NCBI GenBank assembly: GCA_001769925.1
Contig: MEPT01000074.1
Span: 30,814 to 36,199 of the forward strand
Reading direction: 5' to 3'
Length of the DNA stretch: 5,386 nucleotides
Source: Bdellovibrionales bacterium RBG_16_40_8
Lineage (GTDB): Bacteria; Bdellovibrionota; Bdellovibrionia; Bdellovibrionales; UBA1609
Below are positions 1 through 5,012 of this stretch, piece by piece; within the stretch, counting starts at the first letter, position 1; every line of letters begins with the position of its first letter. The translations under genes were made by a program, and so were the position numbers. The notes under the pieces were generated by a model, which was not told where the DNA came from, ran no database searches, and was given only the letters and a program-made list of their open reading frames with translations.

Positions 1-714
1 GTGCCAGACGTTAATGCTGGCTGCTCGTTAGTAGATCATTCGCCATTTGCAAAGTATAAGGCCTGGAAAGACGCTCACCCAAACTTTGTACTGGTGACCT
101 ATATCAACTCTTCAGCCGCCGTAAAAAGTATTTCTGATGTCATCTGTACCTCATCTAACGCTGAAAAAATTATTTTAGCCATACCTAAAGATCGCCAAAT
201 TTTATTTGGGCCAGATCGTAATCTCGGCGCTTATCTTGCAAAAAAAATTGGGCGCGAGATGGTGTTATGGCCGGGTGCCTGCGAAGTACATGTGCTCTTT
301 TCAGCACGTAAGCTTTTTGAGCTTAAAAACGATCATCCTGGCGCACCAGTACTTGCCCACCCAGAGTGTATCGATGCCGTTCTTGAATATGCAGACATAG
401 TCGGCTCAACTTCAAAACTTCTCGAAGAGGTAAAAATAAATCCTGCTAAAAAATTTATTGTGGCCACCGAACCAGGCATTTTTCATCAAATGAAAAAAAT
501 TCGCCCCGATGTTGAGCTAATTCAAGCCCCTGCCGAAGGCTCATGTGCCTGCAACGAATGCCCTTACATGAAACTTAATACCTTAGAAAAAATTAAAATT
601 GCGTTAGAAAATCTTAGCCCAGAGATAAAAGTTGATCCAAAAATAATCGATAGAGCTCGTCTACCGCTACGACGAATGCTCGATATTTCTTCGGGCAAAA
701 CCGTGACTTTTTAA
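1..714 (+). CDS. nadA: Quinolinate synthase NadA, 5'-truncated by the window edge
   Basis: NadA is a cytoplasmic [4Fe-4S] enzyme that condenses iminoaspartate with dihydroxyacetone phosphate to quinolinate in de novo NAD synthesis. The 237 visible residues carry family hallmarks in order: NAGCSLVD (Cys8, first cluster ligand), TYINSS (Tyr34, Asn36), CTSSNA (Ser51/Ser52), WPGACEVH (Cys94, second ligand), HPEC (His120, Glu122, matching the substrate-binding His/Glu pair), TEPGI, and GSCACNECPYMKLNT, whose last Cys (Cys187) aligns with the third ligand. Cys8 to Cys94 spacing (86) fits the 87 known in Thermotoga and E. coli NadA. Complete short-form NadA is about 300 residues, so roughly 70 N-terminal residues lie outside the window; the GTG at position 1 is almost certainly an internal Val, not the start. 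It ends in TAA and converges on the protease gene. No hairpin terminator is visible after it. Confidence 0.96.
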   Translation: MPDVNAGCSLVDHSPFAKYKAWKDAHPNFVLVTYINSSAAVKSISDVICTSSNAEKIILAIPKDRQILFGPDRNLGAYLAKKIGREMVLWPGACEVHVLFSARKLFELKNDHPGAPVLAHPECIDAVLEYADIVGSTSKLLEEVKINPAKKFIVATEPGIFHQMKKIRPDVELIQAPAEGSCACNECPYMKLNTLEKIKIALENLSPEIKVDPKIIDRARLPLRRMLDISSGKTVTF

Positions 715-726
715 ATTACTTTTTTC

Positions 727-1812
727 TTACTTTTTCTTTAGACAAGAAAGCTCTGGGTCAACTGCACAGCGAACTGCTGCATCAGCGTTAAGTACTCCGC
801 CCATACGCACCTTGCCTTTAAGTGCTGGCGAAAGGGTAACTGTATTTTTTATGATAGTTACCACCTCTACGGCAGAAAGTCGCGGATTCGCACTTCGCAT
901 AAGCCCAGCTGTTGCCGCCACCATGGGGGCAGCAAATGAAGTCCCTTGACTGCGATACCACTTGCTATCACTCCATAATCCCCAAATGGTCGTACCTGCT
1001 GCGGCGAGATGAACATTTCTAGCACCATAGTTAGACTCTTCAGATAGATCATTGTCGCGGCGAGATGACGCCACAGAAAGTAAATTCGGCATATGATAAT
1101 TTGCCGGGTAAACGCTTTGTTTGTCATTATTTGCACCGTCATTACCTGCTGCCGCTACAATAACGATATCTTGCGCCAACGCCTCTTTTAAAATGTTACG
1201 AAGCTTTTGGTCATAACCCTCGCCGGCAAAAGATAAATTTATAACTGAGGCATGCATTTTAACGGCATATTCAATACCATTTATAGAGTCTCCATCATCA
1301 CCAAACCCATCGCTATCTAAAAATCTGATCGGCATAATAGAACAACCCGGGCAAACGCCTGAGCTACCTACTTTGTTATTATTTTCTCCAGCAATAATGC
1401 TTGCGATAAAAGTACCGTGACCGCCGTCGTCCCAGGGTAAAGATACCCACTCAGAGAAATTATAACCTACGCAGTCATCTACATAGCCATTTCTGTCATC
1501 ATCTACTCCATTAAAATTACAATCTAGTAGATTATGCTTTAGTGAATTGGCTAGCTCTGGATGATTATAGTTTATACCACTATCTACGATGGCAATCACA
1601 ACATCACGTGACCCACGGGTTATCTGCCAGGCAGAGTATACACCCATGCGCTCTAAATACCATGCCGATTCTATTAGCGGGTCAACCCCGACTTCGTTAG
1701 CAGGAGGAGCTTGTAGCTCTGGCGGCGTATATTTTTTCGCAGCGGTAGAGGTTTGTGTAATAAAAAAAAGTATACCTATCGCGCCTAAGCGAAACAGAAA
1801 GCTCTTAAGCAT
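727..1812 (-). CDS. Exported subtilisin-like serine protease (peptidase family S8)
   Basis: 361 residues. Residues 1-25 form a signal peptide (basic start, hydrophobic core about 9-18, likely cleavage after Thr-Ala-Ala25). The S8 triad is intact: Asp77 in AIVDSGINYNHPEL, His132 in GGHGTFIAS, Ser292 in GTSFAAPM, with oxyanion-hole Asn224 in AAAGND. An acidic insert at 97-113 (Asp/Asn/Gly rich, DDDRNGYVDD) is typical of subtilases with a calcium site. Six cysteines fall in three close pairs (98/114, 154/157, 349/357), compatible with disulfides outside the cytoplasm. Only about 35-50 residues separate the signal peptide from the catalytic core, too few for a normal I9 inhibitory prodomain. The ATG is fixed by an in-frame TAG two codons upstream. 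It lies 83 bases downstream of a larger exported-protein gene on the same strand, so co-transcription is plausible. Substrate unknown. A G10 tract lies just before its start. Confidence 0.95.
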   Translation of the reverse strand: MLKSFLFRLGAIGILFFITQTSTAAKKYTPPELQAPPANEVGVDPLIESAWYLERMGVYSAWQITRGSRDVVIAIVDSGINYNHPELANSLKHNLLDCNFNGVDDDRNGYVDDCVGYNFSEWVSLPWDDGGHGTFIASIIAGENNNKVGSSGVCPGCSIMPIRFLDSDGFGDDGDSINGIEYAVKMHASVINLSFAGEGYDQKLRNILKEALAQDIVIVAAAGNDGANNDKQSVYPANYHMPNLLSVASSRRDNDLSEESNYGARNVHLAAAGTTIWGLWSDSKWYRSQGTSFAAPMVAATAGLMRSANPRLSAVEVVTIIKNTVTLSPALKGKVRMGGVLNADAAVRCAVDPELSCLKKK

Positions 1813-1820
1813 TACCTAAT
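1813..1820 (-). promoter_or_regulatory. Spacer between poly-G tract and protease ATG, with in-frame TAG and AGG
   Basis: Read on the minus strand this is ATTAGGTA followed by the ATG. The TAG is in frame with the protease and excludes any longer N-terminus. The AGG is too close to the ATG (two bases) to act as a good Shine-Dalgarno core, so the adjacent G-run, eight bases from the ATG, may serve as the ribosome contact through G-C and G-U pairing. That role is inferred. Confidence 0.45.
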
Positions 1821-1830
1821 CCCCCCCCCC
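1821..1830 (-). repeat. Homopolymeric G10 tract in the protease 5' untranslated region
   Basis: Ten consecutive C on the plus strand, that is G10 on the coding strand, preceded by T7 (1831-1837), so the minus strand reads T7-G10. The tract ends eight bases before the protease start codon. Poly-G tracts of eight or more are known slipped-strand phase-variation sites in Campylobacter, Helicobacter, Neisseria and others. This one is outside the reading frame, so length change would act on translation initiation spacing, ribosome binding or transcript stability. An assembly length error is possible in such a run. Confidence 0.9.
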
Positions 1831-1837
1831 AAAAAAA

Positions 1838-1895
1838 TAAACAACGTTGCCTATTTATGAAATCAAATAATGGATTTGTTATGAATGCAATTTTT
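1838..1895 (-). other. Intergenic spacer between the two exported-protein genes
   Basis: AT-rich spacer following the TAA of the large gene. I see no stem followed by a T-run that would terminate transcription on the minus strand, and no convincing -35/-10 pair; TTGCAT with a later TTTGAT is too weak to call. This is consistent with, but does not prove, read-through from the large gene into the protease gene. Confidence 0.5.
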
Positions 1896-4700
1896 TTATG
1901 CAGCTAGAGAAAAAAACTTTTCTGACTTGAAAAATAACCTTCCGAGCTGGCCAGGGGCTTTGCGTGGCGGCAAGTAGTCATCATAAATCAGATATTCATG
2001 CGAGCGCTCTTTATATTTTGTCCGGCTTTGATAAGAATCCCATAGTAACCAGCGAAATTCTTTAGTATTTAGATCTAGTTCTTTAAGGTGTGCTTCAGCA
2101 TCGCTAATCCACTGCTCGGGATTTTTCTCCCAACGCTCATAGTCTATTTCAGAAAATAGCTTTTTAAGCACTAAAGGCCTATCAGAGTTAAAAGTTTTAT
2201 TCAGAACTGCGCGAAAATACTTAATTTGTAGCGCTGCCATGTGCTCATCTGTTGGCGCATCAAATAGTCTTGCTTCAATCCGGCCGGTATCATTACTAAA
2301 ACTCGGAAACCACTCTGATTCTTTGCGACGTATGTCAAGCGGAGCAAAATACTGTTCAGGTACAATTGGTGTCATCACCGGCGTCACATTTAGTGGCACA
2401 TATTTGGGCTTTCTGCCAACGAAAGAATTGAAATAACGTGATTCATAAAGTAATTGCGCTAGATCGGTCCAATTGCCATGAAATTCAGATATTTTCTGTG
2501 CAAACCCTTGCTGGAGTGGGATTGGGTGTGCAGCATGTTTTCGCAAAGGATGCATCCACATAAAAAGAATCATCTCTTGATTTGACTCAAAGTAGCTGAT
2601 TAGATTTGCCATCGCTCGCGCGCCAAATTCAGCCGGGTAATTCTTCATAATCTTCTCAAGATCAAAATTAAAGTGACCTCCACCGGCCGAGCGGCGCGGC
2701 TCCATACTCATAGACCTTGCAGCCTGAAATACCTGACGAATGCCGTCATCAATATTTTGTGGCGAAAATTTTGGCGAAGGCACCTCCGCGTGCCCCCCCC
2801 AAGCTCGGCGAATTTTACCGTCTACGTAATAACGGCTTATACCATCCCACTCTGCACGCCATACAACTTCATCATATGAACCCTCTTCTGAACCCTCTTC
2901 TTCTTCCTCTTCTTGCACTACCCGATACTTTACTACTGCACCGTGCCCATGAGAGTCTCCCCCAGTTGTCTCGACAGGGCTTGAAGAAGAAAAGTATTTT
3001 CGCATAGCCTCGGCCAATGCCTTTATGTGTGAGTCTGCCTGAGCTTTACTTTTAGGCTCTCCTCGTTTCGGAAAACGAAATGAGTACTCAATGCCAATAG
3101 GAATATCGTTAACATTAATCGGGCCAGATGATTTGACCTTAAGCGAGATACTTTGAGGTGGTTGCGGCTTAAGATATTGTTCAAATTCAATATCTAAACG
3201 AACTCTGGTAGAAAATTGATACATCAATTCTTCAATTACCTCAACAGCACTCGCTCTTAGCCGACCAAGGGTTATCGTCGTTAGCTCTTGTGCGTTTATT
3301 TTTTTTATGTAGAAATCTGCTATCGCGTAAAGGTCCTCAGCATATTTCTTTTGCGCAGCTAAAAGCACAGTTTGTTTTAAAGTTAGCGGCAGCCGCTCGC
3401 CCCAATTAAGAAGTGGCGATATTATTCTGTTTCGCACGTGATTATTAGCTAATACATGAGTGTTGTAACTCATCGCCGGGTGAAGCTCTTCAAATTTTTT
3501 CACTGTAGCAATCTGCTCTTGCGTTAAGTGGGGGCGCAAAAGCTCTTCAATCGCGGCTGATGGGTCAAAATTTGAAAGCCTATAGTCTTTTAACCCAGAA
3601 TAATCACCGGTAGAAAACCTGGCCTCTAACATATTCTCAACAAACTCCCTTTTTTCACTTTTATTGCCAGATCTCATTTCCCAATCTGGTATCCAGCCAT
3701 CACCTTGTTCGGGTATATCTGCGTTTGCTTTATAGCCGCGGGCACCAACCATGCGAAATTTATTATTAAATTTCTTGGGGGCGCCTTCTACAACGGCACG
3801 GTACAGGCGATCAAGAGCCGAGCGCGTGTAAACGCCTAGATACGGGTGCGTTAAAATACTTTCGATGTCAGTAGGATTACGTTTCATTTGTCGCCAAAAA
3901 AGATACCAAGTCGTAGCATCAAGAAGCTCAATATATTTGGGTGCCATTTTCTCACGAGCTTTTTGATTTTCGGGCCAAGCATGAAAAAAATGTTGATGGC
4001 CAATGCTGCCGCCTAAAAAATTCTCTGTTTCATCACGAAGGGCCATAAATTGATTGCGGTCAGTCACCCCCAGGCCTAAACGCACTTCATATGAACCTAA
4101 GTCATCGCCAACGACAAGATGCTCAGGGGCGTTTGGCCCCGGCTTAATGTCGTCATAATTTAAAATTTCTTCTGCAAAAAGCTTTGCACTTTGATTCACA
4201 ACTAATACTGAAAACAGATCGTCAATTTTAAGCAGGTACTCTAATCGCTTTACTGGAGTTAAGATCTGCCATGTTTTTTGATCTATCCCGCTCGGGTAAA
4301 TAATAAGACTATCAATATTTTTTAGCCATTTAGTAAGCGTTTGCTTTCTCGGTGACAAAGATTTTTCTAAGTTAAATCGATTTTGCAATTTACCTTTGGC
4401 TTCTGGCTTAAGCGAAGAAAACCATGGCTCAATATCTTCATAGAATAAACCCTCTTTTTCAAAGCTTCGTGCAATTGGCACATTTGTACCGTAGGCGTTA
4501 CTTGTCTGTGAAGTCGCCACTCCTACATCGTGCTCTCTACGCATATTAGCGTCTTTGATTTCGTGTATTTTTTGAAATGCCGACTGCCTTCTTAATAAAT
4601 TCGCGCAATCCTGGCTTTTCGCCCAGGCTAATGGCGAAGCGCTTAATATAATAAAAAGGGTCGTTATGAAGAAATATTTAAGCTTTAGATTTCTATGCAC
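1896..4700 (-). CDS. Exported 934-residue protein with two predicted GCS/amidoligase-fold domains
   Basis: I do not recognise a named family. Residues 1-27 are a signal peptide ending Ala-Trp-Ala27. Residues 28-180 look helical. Two segments share an ordered pattern resembling the glutamine-synthetase/glutamate-cysteine-ligase-like amidoligase fold. Domain 1 (about 190-360): GSYEVR (Glu205), GHQHFF (His235/His237), FRMVGARGY (Arg316), DWEMR (Glu341, Arg343). Domain 2 (about 530-835): GIEYSF (Glu538), EWDG (Asp619), HAEVPSP (Glu639), GGGHFNF (His676), KYVPLN (Lys766, Asn771), RIEARLF (Glu809, Arg811). A helical linker (380-510) joins them; 840-934 is a Trp/Tyr-rich tail. Residues 597-606 are Glu-rich. 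The start is GTG: it is the only usable in-frame start codon between an upstream TAA (4776-4778) and the signal peptide; the Shine-Dalgarno is weak. Signal peptide and export are well supported; the fold is inferred; activity, substrate and ATP source outside the cytoplasm are unknown. Confidence 0.9.
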   Translation of the reverse strand: MHRNLKLKYFFITTLFIILSASPLAWAKSQDCANLLRRQSAFQKIHEIKDANMRREHDVGVATSQTSNAYGTNVPIARSFEKEGLFYEDIEPWFSSLKPEAKGKLQNRFNLEKSLSPRKQTLTKWLKNIDSLIIYPSGIDQKTWQILTPVKRLEYLLKIDDLFSVLVVNQSAKLFAEEILNYDDIKPGPNAPEHLVVGDDLGSYEVRLGLGVTDRNQFMALRDETENFLGGSIGHQHFFHAWPENQKAREKMAPKYIELLDATTWYLFWRQMKRNPTDIESILTHPYLGVYTRSALDRLYRAVVEGAPKKFNNKFRMVGARGYKANADIPEQGDGWIPDWEMRSGNKSEKREFVENMLEARFSTGDYSGLKDYRLSNFDPSAAIEELLRPHLTQEQIATVKKFEELHPAMSYNTHVLANNHVRNRIISPLLNWGERLPLTLKQTVLLAAQKKYAEDLYAIADFYIKKINAQELTTITLGRLRASAVEVIEELMYQFSTRVRLDIEFEQYLKPQPPQSISLKVKSSGPINVNDIPIGIEYSFRFPKRGEPKSKAQADSHIKALAEAMRKYFSSSSPVETTGGDSHGHGAVVKYRVVQEEEEEEGSEEGSYDEVVWRAEWDGISRYYVDGKIRRAWGGHAEVPSPKFSPQNIDDGIRQVFQAARSMSMEPRRSAGGGHFNFDLEKIMKNYPAEFGARAMANLISYFESNQEMILFMWMHPLRKHAAHPIPLQQGFAQKISEFHGNWTDLAQLLYESRYFNSFVGRKPKYVPLNVTPVMTPIVPEQYFAPLDIRRKESEWFPSFSNDTGRIEARLFDAPTDEHMAALQIKYFRAVLNKTFNSDRPLVLKKLFSEIDYERWEKNPEQWISDAEAHLKELDLNTKEFRWLLWDSYQSRTKYKERSHEYLIYDDYLPPRKAPGQLGRLFFKSEKFFSLAA
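2793..2800 (-). repeat. Homopolymeric G8 tract inside the large exported-protein gene
   Basis: Eight C on the plus strand (G8 on the coding strand) encode the end of Trp634 and Gly635-Gly636, just before Glu639 of predicted domain 2. I followed the shifted frames by hand. Adding one G gives a TGA at 2749-2751; losing one G gives a TGA at 2708-2710. Either slip therefore truncates the protein before the His676 motif. This makes the tract a candidate contingency switch. Synonymous glycine codons could have broken the run but do not. Confidence 0.85.
2877..2900 (-). repeat. Two tandem copies of a 12-base unit encoding Glu-Glu-Gly-Ser
   Basis: The plus strand reads TGAACCCTCTTC twice without a mismatch. 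On the coding strand this gives the EEGSEEGS stretch at about residues 601-608, directly after a run of GAA/GAG codons, forming an acidic low-complexity loop inside predicted domain 2 between the GIEYSF strand and the EWDG motif. It probably arose by local duplication, and copy number could vary between strains without changing the reading frame. Confidence 0.8.
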
Positions 4701-4774
4701 ATACCACCAATTAATTAACGCAGTGTACCACGGGTGCGGGCCGTTATTATTTGCAAATTTTAATCTCCCAGAAA

Positions 4775-4801
4775 ATTATGAAAAGTTTTCAATATAGCCA
4801 A
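4775..4801 (-). promoter_or_regulatory. Weak candidate promoter for the large exported-protein gene
   Basis: On the minus strand, TTGGCT (4801-4796) stands 15 bases before CATAAT (4780-4775, five of six matches to the sigma-70 -10 consensus). The 15-base spacing is shorter than the usual 16-18, so this is only a candidate. It would give a leader of about 65-70 bases before the GTG at 4700. The -35-like element overlaps the inverted repeat at 4797-4809. Confidence 0.22.
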
Positions 4802-4809
4802 ATTTTGGC
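4797..4809. repeat. Perfect 6-bp inverted repeat, possible operator
   Basis: GCCAAA and TTTGGC flank a single central T. The symmetry is exact over 13 bases. It lies about 90-110 bases upstream of the large exported-protein gene and over its weak -35 candidate, a position that would suit a repressor site. A role as a binding site is inferred; a dyad of this size can occur by chance. Confidence 0.4.
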
Positions 4810-4833
4810 CCTAATAGCTACGCAAGTGTTGTT

Positions 4834-4845
4834 CGTATAAATACG
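4834..4845. repeat. 5-bp inverted repeat CGTAT-AA-ATACG
   Basis: An exact dyad of 12 bases in the middle of the divergent region. Its function is unknown; it could be a second regulator site or chance symmetry in AT-rich DNA. Confidence 0.3.
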
Positions 4846-4931
4846 CCTTATAAAAGTGTGTGTTTTATTTAAATCCAGCAAATTCAGATACTTACCGTAC
4901 GCGCGCCCGGCGCATTCATATACAGGGTATG

Positions 4932-4940
4932 TGCCATAAT
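4932..4940 (+). promoter_or_regulatory. Candidate extended -10 promoter for the PilZ-like gene
   Basis: TG, one base, then CATAAT (five of six matches to TATAAT) forms an extended -10 element. No good -35 sits 16-18 bases upstream, which extended -10 promoters can tolerate. It would start transcription near 4947 and give a leader of about 65 bases. The CATAAT overlaps a small dyad, CCATAATGG (4934-4942). Confidence 0.3.
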
Positions 4941-5001
4941 GGTAATTATTGTACCCCCCTAAACTTTGGTCTAGGTCGGCCGATATGTAGCTATAACTTT
5001 T

Positions 5002-5008
5002 GAGGAGG
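5002..5008 (+). promoter_or_regulatory. Strong Shine-Dalgarno (GAGGAGG) that fixes the GTG start of the PilZ-like gene
   Basis: GAGGAGG is near-perfectly complementary to the 16S rRNA 3' end and ends four bases before the GTG at 5013. An ATG at 5011 also follows it but is directly followed by TGA. An in-frame TGA at 5001-5003 overlaps this site, so translation of the PilZ-like frame cannot begin further upstream. Confidence 0.8.
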
Positions 5009-5012
5009 CAAT

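Larger units (their letters stand above)
4701..5012. other. Divergent intergenic region, 312 bases, no gene seen
   Basis: This region separates the GTG start of the large exported protein (minus) from the GTG start of the PilZ-like gene (plus), so promoters for both should be here. I found no credible open reading frame, tRNA or structured RNA. It holds several short inverted repeats (4797-4809, 4834-4845, 4903-4913, 4934-4942), an 8-base palindrome at 4976-4983, a GC-rich patch at 4899-4913 in otherwise AT-rich DNA, and a C6 run at 4954-4959. The promoter candidates are listed separately and are weak. Confidence 0.7.

Noticed and set aside
1..3. GTG at position 1 as the nadA start codon
   Set aside because: The first residues are the internal region just before the first cluster cysteine; about 70 N-terminal residues of the family are missing and must lie upstream of the window.
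240..247. A8 run in nadA as a slippage or phase-variation site
   Set aside because: It encodes a conserved Lys-Lys in a housekeeping gene; A-runs of this length are common in AT-rich genes, and another A8 occurs in the large gene near 3299-3306. Unlike the G-tracts it does not stand out.
206..400. 64-codon open frame on the plus strand inside nadA
   Set aside because: It overlaps the strongly conserved NadA frame, has no ribosome site and its product has no recognisable features.
867..1142. 91-codon open frame on the minus strand inside the protease gene
   Set aside because: It is an alternative frame of the same strand over the conserved subtilase core; a shadow.
1589..1819. 76-codon plus-strand open frame antisense to the protease start
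   Set aside because: Antisense to a real signal peptide and catalytic Asp region, with no Shine-Dalgarno; treated as a shadow.
2239..3007. Three plus-strand open frames (65, 68 and 96 codons) antisense to the large exported-protein gene
   Set aside because: Low-complexity products, mutually overlapping, no initiation signals; antisense to conserved motifs of the real gene.
4850..4868. ATAAAA / TTTTAT inverted repeat with a 7-base loop as a terminator or RNA hairpin
   Set aside because: The stem is almost all A-T, has no GC core, and no gene ends nearby.
4992..4997. TATAAC as a -10 element for the PilZ-like gene
   Set aside because: Transcription would start around 5004, inside the Shine-Dalgarno, leaving no usable leader; no -35 at proper spacing.
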